Position numbers and translations under genes: made by a program. This document shows positions 9,359 through 17,845 of a stretch of 64,000 nt of DNA, piece by piece. Source of the stretch: Candidatus Kapaibacterium sp. (GTDB taxonomy: Bacteria > Bacteroidota > Ignavibacteria > Kapaibacteriales > NICIL-2); contig BPHJ01000001.1 of assembly GCA_026003475.1 (NCBI GenBank), positions 677,189 to 741,188 of the forward strand, in the 5' to 3' direction. Under the pieces are notes generated by a model, which searched no databases, was not told where the DNA came from, and was given only the letters and a program-made list of their open reading frames with translations. Position 1 is the stretch's first letter; each line of letters starts with the position of its first letter.

Positions 9359-10119
9359 GGATTGGTGGTAGTTGGTGATGTTCCCAGGTCAACGACAACA
9401 GTTTTAGCGTCGGTCAAAGTGCCGACAAAAACAGCGCCGGTATCGTTGCGGCGAACCTTGAGCATATCACCACATGCAGCGGCATGGAGCGCTTGTGCTT
9501 TTGTTCGAATCGTGATTGCGCCACTTTGCAACACCAGAGTGAGCATTTCGCCACTACGAACGCTTCCGCTGCTGAGCAGGTGCGTTCGGAGGAGTACGGT
9601 GCCAGTGTGGACGCTTTGGGCAAGACGAAGTCCGAGGACTGAATCGGGCAGAAGTTCAACCTGACGTGTGACATCGCGCAGTTCGAAGGTTACGTCGTCA
9701 GCACCAATGATCTGGCCGCGGTGAAGATGATGCCTGGCAACAGGCACCATACGCTTTGCAGTGACCACGACAGGAACACGCAGACGCTTGATCTCCTGTC
9801 CGTTGGTTTGGAAGGAAAGTTCGACCTCTGTTCGTCCCCAGGCTTGGCCGCTCGGCAGGCGACAGAACGCCACGACGGGACCCTGGTCAAACTGCACGTC
9901 CTCGATGGGGGTGGGGAACGTGATTTCGTCGCTATCGTGAATGTACTCGCGCAGGAATGCTTCGATGCCGCGCTGCAGCGTCGTCGCAGAAAACCGTGCG
10001 CTGCGCTGCTGATCGGCAATGGCCATGCTCGACAGTATTGTCACACCAAGAGCCAAAACCTGTAGAAATACAGGCAGGGAAGATGCGGGCTTACCAGAGA
10101 TGCGAAGAATCGCTGCCAT
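9355..10119 (-). CDS. flgA: flagellar P-ring assembly chaperone FlgA
   Basis: A 254-residue periplasmic protein with an N-terminal signal segment (about 17-35) and a C-terminal SAF-type domain. The SAF motif is visible in AKRMVPVARHHLHRGQIIGA followed by DDVTFELRDV, and the final beta domain ends near GTLTDAKTVVVDLG. FlgA is the chaperone for FlgI polymerisation into the P ring. It follows flgG by two bases and overlaps flgH by four, inside the rod/ring operon. The conserved C-terminal VRRNDTGAVFVGTL supports FlgA over other SAF proteins such as CpaB. Confidence 0.9.
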   Translation of the reverse strand: MAAILRISGKPASSLPVFLQVLALGVTILSSMAIADQQRSARFSATTLQRGIEAFLREYIHDSDEITFPTPIEDVQFDQGPVVAFCRLPSGQAWGRTEVELSFQTNGQEIKRLRVPVVVTAKRMVPVARHHLHRGQIIGADDVTFELRDVTRQVELLPDSVLGLRLAQSVHTGTVLLRTHLLSSGSVRSGEMLTLVLQSGAITIRTKAQALHAAACGDMLKVRRNDTGAVFVGTLTDAKTVVVDLGTSPTTTNP

Positions 10120-10121
10120 GC

Positions 10122-10916
10122 TTAGCGCTTGAGATTGACCGCAGTACCAAGGATGCTATCAGCTGTTTGTACTGATTTTGAGTTGATTTCGTACGCGCGT
10201 TGTGCGATGATCATGTTGACCATTTCCTGCACCAGATCAACGTTGGAAGATTCCAAGTGTCCTTGAATCAGTTCGCCCGCGTTATTTGTGCCGGGTTGTT
10301 CTTCGATGGGCACACCGGATGCAACTGTTGCGACGAACAGATTGTCACCGATCGAGCGCAGACCTGCTGGATTGACAAAGCGAACGATGGTAATCCGCCC
10401 GATTTCTTGCTCGTCGGGTGGATTGCCGCTCTCAAGCACTGCGGTGACGATGCCATCGCGGCTGATGCGGACCGATGTTGCGTTGTCGGGGACTGTGATG
10501 CGCGGTTCGAGGAAGTAGCCTTGCGAGGTGACAATGTCACCATTGCGATTGACCGTGAAGGAACCGTCGCGCGTGTAGGCAATGGAGTTATCGGGTCGGA
10601 GAACCTGGAAAAAGCCCTCGCCGTTGATGGCGATGTCGAGCATGTTGCCGGTTTCGGTGATGGTCCCTTGTGCAAATTGGCGGGTGGTTGCAACCAGTTC
10701 GGTTCCGCTTCCAATCTGGACGTCGGGTAGCGGCTCAACGCCAGCAGCAGTCGTCGCACCCATCGGACGGACTGTTTCGTAGAGGAGGTCTTGAAATTCG
10801 GGGCGCACTTTTTTGTAGCCGGTTGTGTTCACGTTCGCCAAGTTGTTGGCGATGACTTCCACGAAGCGTTGTTGAGCGCTCAATCCGGTAGCAGCAGTTG
10901 TCAGTGTTTTATCCAT
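10122..10916 (-). CDS. flgG: flagellar distal rod protein FlgG
   Basis: A 264-residue rod protein. The N-terminus (GLSAQQRFVEVIANNLANVN, followed by TTGYKK) and the C-terminus (EMVNMIIAQRAYEINSKSVQ) are textbook FlgG. The middle has DIAINGEGFFQVLRP and YTRDGSFTVNRNGDIVTSQG, the FlgG-specific hook-basal-body segment. FlgG forms the distal rod that passes through the P and L rings. It follows flgF, as in most flagellar operons, with 23 bases between. Confidence 0.96.
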   Translation of the reverse strand: MDKTLTTAATGLSAQQRFVEVIANNLANVNTTGYKKVRPEFQDLLYETVRPMGATTAAGVEPLPDVQIGSGTELVATTRQFAQGTITETGNMLDIAINGEGFFQVLRPDNSIAYTRDGSFTVNRNGDIVTSQGYFLEPRITVPDNATSVRISRDGIVTAVLESGNPPDEQEIGRITIVRFVNPAGLRSIGDNLFVATVASGVPIEEQPGTNNAGELIQGHLESSNVDLVQEMVNMIIAQRAYEINSKSVQTADSILGTAVNLKR

Positions 10917-10939
10917 GGCTGGAATCTCTGTGTGAATGG

Positions 10940-11722
10940 TTATGCAGTGAATCGGCCAATATCAATGGAGCGGTCAAGCGTGCCATCGTTGGTTTGGATG
11001 ACTTTCTGCCCCAGCTCGAACATGCGCTGGAGTTGGATCATCGTAACCATTTCCGAGATGATGTTCACATTCGATGCTTCCAGGTATCCTTGCTGGACAC
11101 GGATGTCGTGTGGGTCAAGCTCGCGGATGTCGCTGTCGTCAGTAGGGAGGAAGCATGTTGCCGAGGAGCGTTCGAGTGTCTGGGGATTGGCAACACGCAC
11201 AACACGAAGTTGGGCGACGAACTGTCCGTTCAGTTGCAGTTCACCTTGAGGGGAAAGTTGAATTTGCCGAGCCAGGTGGTCGCTGGGCGTGCCATCATTG
11301 GGTGTTGGGATCTCGATCTGAATCGGACCACTTGTGGATAGAAGCAGTTTGCCATCACCGGTAACGACGAAGCCCCGTGCATCGAGTGTGAATTGTCCGG
11401 CACGGGTTAGATGTTCTGTTCCATCACGGTCGGCAACAACGAAGAAGGTATCCTCACCATCGAGTGCAAGGTCGAGCGGATTGCCCGTTTTCTGGAGTGC
11501 ACCCGTGCGGAAATCCACGTACTGCCGGAGGGGGAGATCTTCGGTTTCCGCATCACCGCGAACATTGAGGAGATTCTCTCGTGCTTCAATTAGCGACTGC
11601 TCGAAGATGCCACTCCGCTTGAAGCCCGCGGTGTTCGCGTTGGCGATATTATTGGCGGTGATTTCCAGCCGCGTCTGCTGGGGGAGCATGCCCAGCGCCG
11701 CTGTGTAAAGTTCTTTGAGCAT
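10940..11722 (-). CDS. flgF: flagellar proximal rod protein FlgF
   Basis: A 260-residue hook/basal-body protein, related to FlgG but more divergent. The N-terminus has RLEITANNIANANTAGFKRS and the C-terminus EMVTMIQLQRMFELGQKVIQ. The core has LDLALDGEDTFFVV and LTRAGQFTLDARGFVVTGDG. Placed first in the operon and directly before flgG, it is best called FlgF, a proximal-rod component. Its start ATG is about 60 bases downstream of a sigma-54-like promoter, so it is the leading gene of the ten-gene flagellar unit. Confidence 0.88.
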   Translation of the reverse strand: MLKELYTAALGMLPQQTRLEITANNIANANTAGFKRSGIFEQSLIEARENLLNVRGDAETEDLPLRQYVDFRTGALQKTGNPLDLALDGEDTFFVVADRDGTEHLTRAGQFTLDARGFVVTGDGKLLLSTSGPIQIEIPTPNDGTPSDHLARQIQLSPQGELQLNGQFVAQLRVVRVANPQTLERSSATCFLPTDDSDIRELDPHDIRVQQGYLEASNVNIISEMVTMIQLQRMFELGQKVIQTNDGTLDRSIDIGRFTA

Positions 11723-11779
11723 CCTGCTACACTGGTGATAGTGCGTCCAATCATCATGCGTGTATGCACCAAGATAGCC

Positions 11780-11795
11780 GCAAGTTTTATGCCAA
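11780..11795 (-). promoter_or_regulatory. sigma-54 (RpoN)-type promoter of the flagellar operon
   Basis: Read on the minus strand the site is TTGGCATAAAACTTGC: a -24 GG and a -12 GC separated by exactly ten bases, with TGGCA and TTGC both intact. It matches the sigma-54 consensus TGGCACG-N4-TTGC closely. The expected transcription start (near 11769) would leave a leader of roughly 45 bases before flgF. Sigma-54 control of middle flagellar operons is well known in other bacteria. No activator gene is in the window. Confidence 0.7.
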
Positions 11796-11815
11796 GCGGT
11801 TGCTCATCAAAGGCA

Positions 11816-11845
11816 ACGGGCGAATGCTGTGCTGCATTCGCCCGT
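11816..11845 (-). terminator. hairpin terminator downstream of the T9SS/VWA gene
   Basis: A perfect 12-base-pair inverted repeat (11816-11827 with 11834-11845, core CGGGCGAATGC / GCATTCGCCCG) around a six-base loop. It lies about 30 bases past the stop of the large minus-strand gene and just upstream of the flgF promoter. The run after it on the minus strand is only moderately T-rich (TTGCCTTTGA), so it is a fair but not ideal intrinsic terminator. Confidence 0.65.
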
Positions 11846-11872
11846 GCGCTGGTCGTTGGCCAAGATGTTCGG

Positions 11873-14800
11873 CTATTGCGACAGAAGGATGGGCTGAGAT
11901 TTCACCGAACGCGGCGTACTCAAGCGGAGGAAGTACAGACCGCTTGGTAACACCCCACGAGGAATTGCATAGATGAATGTGCCGCGCTGATTCCCATCGG
12001 CGATGGATAGAACACTCTGTCCGAGCGGAGAATACAGTTCGAGCCGATACGGCATATCCTCGCCGATGGAAAGATCAATCACAAGATCGCCACTGGTTGT
12101 TTGGCTCGTGGTCATTGTTGTTGCTCCGACCAGGACAATTTGCCGAGCTTCCTGAGCGCAGTAGTAAGGAGTTGAGATAGTGCCATTTTCGGTCTCGACC
12201 ACCAGGCAAGGATAACTCGCCGCATTGAGCAGCGACGGTGTGATAGTGTGGCTCAGAAGCGAGTTGATATACGTTACCATTGGCACCTGAAGCTCGAGCG
12301 TTCCGCTTGTGATGCCCGCGGTGCTTGTGCCCTGGAGAATTGCGCCAGTGGGGAGATGTTGCACGGTCCACGTCCATCCATTCTGTTGGGGCTGGAAGCT
12401 GGCGTCGTCAATTTCAATGCCTGTGATTGGGTAGTTGAGACCGAGGCGAATTTGTTGGACCAGTGAACCTGCATCAGGCGCAGTTGTAAAGCGGATCAGA
12501 ATCATTTTAGATTGTCCCACATCAATCGTTGCTGATCCAACGCTGATGCGGAACTGCCGGGTTACACCAATTGCCGTCAGTGTGATGCGAGCTGGCTGGG
12601 GAAGCGCTGGAGAAGTGATGACCACGACGATCGTGCGCGTGCCTGCCGTTGGGGTGTACTGAACGGTGATTGTTGCTGTGCCGCCAGGTGGAATGGTGTC
12701 GTTGCTGGTGATAACGGTGAAGTCACCAACATCGCCTTGGGTCGAGACAGTGAAGCGTTCGGTCTGGCTTCCGGGGTTGGTTAGGGTAATGACCCGGGAC
12801 AAGGTTGACGCACACAAGAGCACTTCGCCAAAGTCTTCCGGTGTCGAAATCTGCAGTGATAAGCCAATACCACTCAGCGTTACGGTTGTTGTTACGCTTG
12901 GATCAAGTGATGGCCCAGCAGCAGCGTCGGAGGTGATGGTGACGGTACCGGTATTCATTCCTGCTTGTGCAGGACGGAATCGTACGGGAAGCACAAGGGA
13001 ATCGCCAATCGGGATCGTGTAGGGCAGCGCCGGGAGAGGAGCATCGTACCAGAAGCTTGGGTTATCAGGCGATGAAATGTTCTTGATCACAAGCGCTGCT
13101 GTTGTGCTTGTGTTGCGAATGACCAACGATTGAATCTCTGGGGAAAGTGTGCCTGTTGGCCATGGTTGGAATGTGACGTCGGGAGCAGAGATCTTGGGAA
13201 GAATTCCTGAGCCGCTTGTCTGAGCAGCAACGGGGTCGAGCAGACCATCCACGATGACCTCGACGACTTCAGAAAAATCGCCTTCAGTTTGTGGGGTGAA
13301 TTCCACGTCGAAGGTGATCTCCTGTTGCGCGGCAATGGTAATGGGAAGCGATGGAAGGTTCGTTAGGCGGAAGTGTGGGTTAGCTGCATCGCGGAGGCGG
13401 ATCTGCCGGATGACCCCATCGAGCGTGTCGTTGGTATTGCGAATGCGGGCTTGAAGTGTCGTTGTGGTTGCAACCCGCCGTGCCCCAAATTGGGGAACCG
13501 TCAGCGCCAACTGTGGCGCCAAACCAATGCCCGTGATTGCTTGTTGGCGGGTGCCACCGCACTTAGAGGGTAGCTCGATCTCGAACAATGTAGTAGCGAT
13601 ACCTGCGACGCTTGGTGCAAAAGTGATGTCAACGGTCAAGCATTGCCCCGGCGGAATATCGAACGGACAACCGGTTGAGTTGATCGTGCAACCCGTTGCT
13701 GGTATGGATACCGTGAATGCACTGGTGGGGTCGTTGGTAAGCTTAACTGTGCCCACTAAGGGTTCCGGACCATCGTTGCGAAGGAGGCAAAGTCCCGTCT
13801 GTTGGCGCGAGAGTCCAACGCTTGTGGTCAGCGTCATTGGTGGTGTGATGGTGAACTTGCACGGCGGCAACCCAATCCCGCTGACATTGACGGTTGCAGG
13901 GTTGCCACAGTTACCTTGCACGGTCAGCGTAGCAGTATGCTGTCCCTCAAAGGCAGGGAGGAACAATACTTCGATGCTGATACATTCGCCAGGTTTGAGG
14001 ACATAGTCTTTCCAGTTCGAAACGAGTTGGAATTGAGCTGCATTCGGTCCGCTCAAGCTCATTGTGGTAATGATGACGGGAATCTCGCCGTTGTTGCACA
14101 GCACACCGCTGAATACCTGGCTGGTACCATCACCAACAGCTATGGAGCCGACATCGAGCGAAGGCACCCGGAATTGCACCAGGGGCGATTGCACACGGAA
14201 GGTTGTGTCGCTGACGTCTTCCGAGCCAGGGACAAAGCCAAATTTGCGGACATAGACGTCGGTTCCCCCTCGGCTGGTGAGTCTGGTTGAGCCCACCTGG
14301 AGTTGGTTCTGGAATCCACCGGTTTCGTAGCGATTGCCGTTGTTGTCTTGGATAGTCGGTTTGGTGTAGGACGCCGGAAGATAGGTCCGCTGCAGGTTCG
14401 TAACGTTGAGTGTCGCTGTCGAGAAAACCGCCGTGAATGGATCGAAGCGGTTTTGATTGGCACTGGTGATGAACGTGCTTGGTGTCGTCGAAAATTGCAA
14501 GCGTCCTTTGAAACGACCATAGACATAGATCGAGCCGCTGGTGTATGCGATGGAGTCGACGTACACTTCGCAAGATGTGGTCGAGGAACCACCACCGACG
14601 GCGACTTGAACTGCGTTACCGCTCGAGTTATAGAGTGCCAGGTACGCATTGGTTACATCCAAGGTGCTTGCTCGTGTGACTGTCACACCACCGAACTGCG
14701 CCGTGGGGCTCCGGAATATGCCGGCAACGAACAAGTTGTCGTTGTTATCAATTGCCAGACAGCAACCTTCGTCGCTACGATTGCCACCGCCATTGCGGAT

Positions 14801-16501
14801 CCAGATGAGGTTTCCATCGCTATCGAAGCGAGCGACGAACATGTCGCTTTCGCCGTAGCTGGTCAGCGTTGTCCCGTTGACCGATGTACTGTTGGCAAAT
14901 GTGCCTGCTACGTGGACGTAGAGCTGACGCGAATCGAGCACAATCGAGCGACACGTATCGAAGGATGCACCCCCGATTTGCTGTGCCCAGACGTAGCCTG
15001 AATCCGGTGGTACTACGACTCGGATGCGATAGTTCTGTCCGGCCTGCGGAGGTTTCCAGCGATATGAGAGTCCGCTGATACGTTGGGCAATCGGTTGCCA
15101 GGTCGGATTGGGCTGATTCCCGTTGAGTGCGTAGTAGATGTCAACTCCTTGGGTGGGATCTACCCCAGCCCATCGAATGTCAACCGAGTCACACGTTGAA
15201 AAGAGTTCACCGCCGTTGGGAGAGAGGACAATCGCTTTCGAGACACCGCCAATAAGGGTAATGGATGTGGGACAGGGGTCACCTTCGAATGTTAGAGTAG
15301 CTTGGCGGTACTGCTTAGAACCCTGTTGCGTAAACTGGACCGTTGGTTCCCACACTTCACCTGGCTGCAGCGTAAATGGTGGTGTCCTGCCCGCCATATC
15401 CACGATGGTGTAATAGCCGGTCGGTACGATGGGGACACCGGTGATCTGCATCGGAGCACCGACGGCTTTGATGCTGAGTTTGACCGTTGTGGACGTACCA
15501 GGGTTTGGATTGCCGAAATACGCAACTTGTGGTGTAACCTCGAGCCGAGCAATGGACTGTGGTGGAGCGATGTACTGCAACGTTGCGTTCATCGGTGGCG
15601 TGGGACGAAGGAAGCTTACGGCAACATTCCGAATGCGATCGCGCTCAGTACAGCTCCAGGGAGCAATCCACTCCAGGTAGCACTTGTAGCGAATGATTGC
15701 TTCCAATGCAATCAGGCGGTAAATTTCCTTGAGTCGGTCTTTGGTGAAGACAGCAAATGTTTTTCCCCCTGTTGCACGCGCAATTCGATCGAGTTCGCCG
15801 TTCATGCTCAATCCAACCGTGATGGCATAGAACGTGATTGCTTCACGGCGGCAGCGTGCGATGATGGTATCCGTGCTTGGTTGGGTATCAGGCTGACCAT
15901 CGGTCAAAAAGACTATGATGCGGCGTACGTCGCGTGGTTTTTGGGAAAGGAGTTTTATCGCTCCAATGAGCGAATCGAGGAGGGGCGGATCGTACTTGGT
16001 CGAGCCTTGCGGGCGGATTCGTTCCATTGCATCAATGATCGGCTGTGCCGATGTGCGGAAATCGCTTTCCAAATAGGCTTCCCCCGCGAACGAGACCAGT
16101 GCAACCGACGACGGAGGCGTGAACGGAAATTGGGTAACAAATTCCCGTACACCTTCTTTCACCCAGTCCCAACGGGTTTCTGGTGGGTTTTGGTTGACCA
16201 CTTCCAACATCGAGGTGCTTTTATCCACGATGAGAACGATGTGTGCTGTTGGATCCTCAAGGCTTTGCTCGCACGATACCTGGAGCGTTGCCTGCATGGA
16301 GCGGCCATTCTCGCGGATGGAAAAATCGCTCGGTTGGAGATTCTGGTACTGGTTTCCCCATTGGTCGAAGGCGATGAATTGGGAACGGACGCGCGGGAAT
16401 GCGCTTACATCGGCATCAACGAGTGTGAATGATTGTCCCCACACCCCAGGGGTAAGCAGGACTAATCCAAGAACCCACACACAGAAGAAGAGTCGCTGCA
16501 T
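11873..16501 (-). CDS. large secreted VWA protein with ASH-like repeats and T9SS type A sorting domain
   Basis: A 1542-residue exported protein. Residues 1-22 are a signal peptide. A von Willebrand factor A domain follows, with the MIDAS motif DKSTS (93-97). After a mixed beta region, the second half is a series of immunoglobulin-like repeats of the choice-of-anchor D/ASH type, recognisable from motifs such as LDVGSIAVGDG, GECISIEVLFLPAFEGQHTA and LVLPVRFRPAQAGMNTGTVT. The last roughly 80 residues (LELYSPLGQSVLSIADGNQ through LPSGLYFLRL) match the C-terminal domain recognised by the type IX secretion system. The protein is likely surface-attached or released and may act in adhesion; its ligand is unknown. 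It is monocistronic, between two minus-strand units. Confidence 0.87.
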   Translation of the reverse strand: MQRLFFCVWVLGLVLLTPGVWGQSFTLVDADVSAFPRVRSQFIAFDQWGNQYQNLQPSDFSIRENGRSMQATLQVSCEQSLEDPTAHIVLIVDKSTSMLEVVNQNPPETRWDWVKEGVREFVTQFPFTPPSSVALVSFAGEAYLESDFRTSAQPIIDAMERIRPQGSTKYDPPLLDSLIGAIKLLSQKPRDVRRIIVFLTDGQPDTQPSTDTIIARCRREAITFYAITVGLSMNGELDRIARATGGKTFAVFTKDRLKEIYRLIALEAIIRYKCYLEWIAPWSCTERDRIRNVAVSFLRPTPPMNATLQYIAPPQSIARLEVTPQVAYFGNPNPGTSTTVKLSIKAVGAPMQITGVPIVPTGYYTIVDMAGRTPPFTLQPGEVWEPTVQFTQQGSKQYRQATLTFEGDPCPTSITLIGGVSKAIVLSPNGGELFSTCDSVDIRWAGVDPTQGVDIYYALNGNQPNPTWQPIAQRISGLSYRWKPPQAGQNYRIRVVVPPDSGYVWAQQIGGASFDTCRSIVLDSRQLYVHVAGTFANSTSVNGTTLTSYGESDMFVARFDSDGNLIWIRNGGGNRSDEGCCLAIDNNDNLFVAGIFRSPTAQFGGVTVTRASTLDVTNAYLALYNSSGNAVQVAVGGGSSTTSCEVYVDSIAYTSGSIYVYGRFKGRLQFSTTPSTFITSANQNRFDPFTAVFSTATLNVTNLQRTYLPASYTKPTIQDNNGNRYETGGFQNQLQVGSTRLTSRGGTDVYVRKFGFVPGSEDVSDTTFRVQSPLVQFRVPSLDVGSIAVGDGTSQVFSGVLCNNGEIPVIITTMSLSGPNAAQFQLVSNWKDYVLKPGECISIEVLFLPAFEGQHTATLTVQGNCGNPATVNVSGIGLPPCKFTITPPMTLTTSVGLSRQQTGLCLLRNDGPEPLVGTVKLTNDPTSAFTVSIPATGCTINSTGCPFDIPPGQCLTVDITFAPSVAGIATTLFEIELPSKCGGTRQQAITGIGLAPQLALTVPQFGARRVATTTTLQARIRNTNDTLDGVIRQIRLRDAANPHFRLTNLPSLPITIAAQQEITFDVEFTPQTEGDFSEVVEVIVDGLLDPVAAQTSGSGILPKISAPDVTFQPWPTGTLSPEIQSLVIRNTSTTAALVIKNISSPDNPSFWYDAPLPALPYTIPIGDSLVLPVRFRPAQAGMNTGTVTITSDAAAGPSLDPSVTTTVTLSGIGLSLQISTPEDFGEVLLCASTLSRVITLTNPGSQTERFTVSTQGDVGDFTVITSNDTIPPGGTATITVQYTPTAGTRTIVVVITSPALPQPARITLTAIGVTRQFRISVGSATIDVGQSKMILIRFTTAPDAGSLVQQIRLGLNYPITGIEIDDASFQPQQNGWTWTVQHLPTGAILQGTSTAGITSGTLELQVPMVTYINSLLSHTITPSLLNAASYPCLVVETENGTISTPYYCAQEARQIVLVGATTMTTSQTTSGDLVIDLSIGEDMPYRLELYSPLGQSVLSIADGNQRGTFIYAIPRGVLPSGLYFLRLSTPRSVKSQPILLSQ

Positions 16502-16537
16502 ATACGTTTGCGTGTCGAAGATTCAACAATGCAATAA

Positions 16538-16598
16538 CCATCGCTCCGAGCGACGAAAAGACTTCGTCTCGATTGCACTCGCAATAATGCAGCGATGG
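16538..16598. repeat. nested inverted repeats forming a possible three-way junction
   Basis: An outer 8-base inverted repeat (16538-16545 CCATCGCT with 16591-16598 AGCGATGG) encloses two hairpins: one at 16547-16571 (GACGAA / TTCGTC core, five-base loop) and one at 16572-16585 (ATTGC-ACTC-GCAAT). It occupies the whole gap between the LD-carboxypeptidase stop and the VWA gene start, both on the minus strand. It could end the upstream transcript or be a small structured leader; there is no long T-run. Confidence 0.5.
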
Positions 16599-16612
16599 GG
16601 ATGTTGGTTTCA

Positions 16613-17644
16613 TCAAATAATCTCAATCGGCGATTCGAGAATGCGGAGTGAGCGTGTGTGTGTATCCAACAATGCCCGGACACCAATCGGAAGAGTAACC
16701 TTGCTCCGAATGTGACCGATGGGGAAATTTGCCAAGAGGGGAATCTGACGCTGCTGGCAATAGTCTGCTGCAATTGCTGCGATTGGAGTACCTGTTTGTT
16801 CTGCGTCAGCTTCTCTGCTGTTGGGTGACTGCTTGGTGAATGCACCAAGCACCATACCACGGACGCTATCGAGCTTGCCTGCAAGCGCCAGTTGTGTGAG
16901 CATGCGATCAACTTTGTAGGGTTCTTCGCCAACGTCCTCGAAAAAGAGGATGCAATCCCGTGTATCCGGTTCAAACGGTGTGCCAAGCATCGAACAAAAG
17001 ACGCTCAGATTTCCACCGAGCAGTGTGCCCTCTGCGGTTCCCTCGACAACCGGAACAAATTGCTCGTCGGTGTAGGTGAGTTGAACTTCGGTGGGGGAAA
17101 GGTGCTCACTTTCGAATTGAAACAGGGTTGCCTGAAACGAGCCTGCTGTCGTCGAATCGAATTGGCTTGACGCCATGGGTCCATGGAACGTAATCAGTCC
17201 GGTTTGTTGGTAGAGTGCGATCAAGAGCGCTGTAATGTCGCTGTAGCCAACGACTGGTTTGGTGCATTGCTTGAGTACATCAAAGTCCAACAGGGGAAGG
17301 ATCCGCAGTACCCCATACCCACCGCGCGCACAGACAACCGCGTCAATATCAGGACGGAGCAAGAACTCAGTGAGCTCCTGTGCGCGGTCGCGGTCTGGGG
17401 CGGACAGGTATCCGGTGCTGCTATTGAGGTAGCGTCCGAGGACCACGCGGAGCCCTAATGATTCGAAGAACGCGATACCATCACGCAATTGGCGCGGCGT
17501 TACTGGGCTTGCAGGCGCGACAATTCCAACGGTCATTCCCTGTCGGAGTGCATGGGGGCGCCGTTGGAGGTGTTGGCGCTGGCTTAGCCGCAGACCAACG
17601 CTTCCAACCGCAAGGAGTCGGAGGACGTCGCGTCGAGAATACAT
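16613..17644 (-). CDS. Tat-exported LD-carboxypeptidase (peptidase S66)
   Basis: A 343-residue S66-family serine peptidase. This family trims the terminal D-alanine from tetrapeptide stems during murein recycling (LdcA) or cleaves microcin-type amides (MccF). The nucleophile elbow is GYSD (in KPVVGYSDITALL); upstream is CARGGYGVLRILP and downstream the ILFFEDVGEEPYKVDRML region with the conserved Glu. Residues 1-24 carry SRRDVLRLL, a twin-arginine export motif, so it probably acts in the periplasm. I chose ATG 17644: a longer reading frame continues upstream but runs antisense through the tRNA-Ser and the sigma-factor gene and is not real. A TAAATTCG box (17671-17678, minus) lies 27 bases upstream. 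Confidence 0.87.
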   Translation of the reverse strand: MYSRRDVLRLLAVGSVGLRLSQRQHLQRRPHALRQGMTVGIVAPASPVTPRQLRDGIAFFESLGLRVVLGRYLNSSTGYLSAPDRDRAQELTEFLLRPDIDAVVCARGGYGVLRILPLLDFDVLKQCTKPVVGYSDITALLIALYQQTGLITFHGPMASSQFDSTTAGSFQATLFQFESEHLSPTEVQLTYTDEQFVPVVEGTAEGTLLGGNLSVFCSMLGTPFEPDTRDCILFFEDVGEEPYKVDRMLTQLALAGKLDSVRGMVLGAFTKQSPNSREADAEQTGTPIAAIAADYCQQRQIPLLANFPIGHIRSKVTLPIGVRALLDTHTRSLRILESPIEII

Positions 17645-17670
17645 CGAGCCTATTGAATCATCGCACGATG

Positions 17671-17678
17671 CGAATTTA
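17671..17678 (-). promoter_or_regulatory. -7 promoter element upstream of the LD-carboxypeptidase
   Basis: TAAATTCG on the minus strand, one base off the Bacteroidota -7 consensus TAnnTTTG, 27 bases upstream of ATG 17644. No clear -33 TTG is visible, so the call is tentative. Confidence 0.4.
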
Positions 17679-17704
17679 GAACAGCACACTGGCGCATGTG
17701 CCTG

Positions 17705-17712
17705 TATTTTTG
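17705..17712 (+). promoter_or_regulatory. -7 promoter element upstream of tRNA-Ser
   Basis: TATTTTTG, a perfect Bacteroidota-type TAnnTTTG box, 17 bases before the tRNA 5' end. The following CGC is shared with several other boxes in this window. No TTG is found at the usual -33 spacing. Confidence 0.6.
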
Positions 17713-17729
17713 CGCACGCTGATGATTTC

Positions 17730-17817
17730 GGAAGGATGCAGGAGTGGCTGAACTGGCACGCCTGGAAAGCGTGTGTACCCGATGAGGGTACCGAGGGTTC
17801 GAATCCCTCTCCTTCCG
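17730..17817 (+). tRNA. tRNA-Ser (GGA)
   Basis: 88 bases with a complete cloverleaf: acceptor GGAAGGA / TCCTTCC, anticodon stem CACGC / GCGTG around loop CTGGAAA (anticodon GGA), the long variable arm of class II tRNAs (GTACCCGATGAGGGTAC) and T-arm GAGGGTTCGAATCCCTC. CCA is not encoded. The ECF sigma factor starts 28 bases downstream with no terminator between, so the two may share a transcript. Confidence 0.95.
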
Positions 17818-17845
17818 CACTGATTCCTGACCAAGCGCCTTGTGT

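Noticed and set aside
15302-16432. Plus-strand open frame of 376 codons over the VWA gene
   Set aside because: Antisense shadow; the minus-strand frame has a signal peptide, MIDAS motif and sorting domain.
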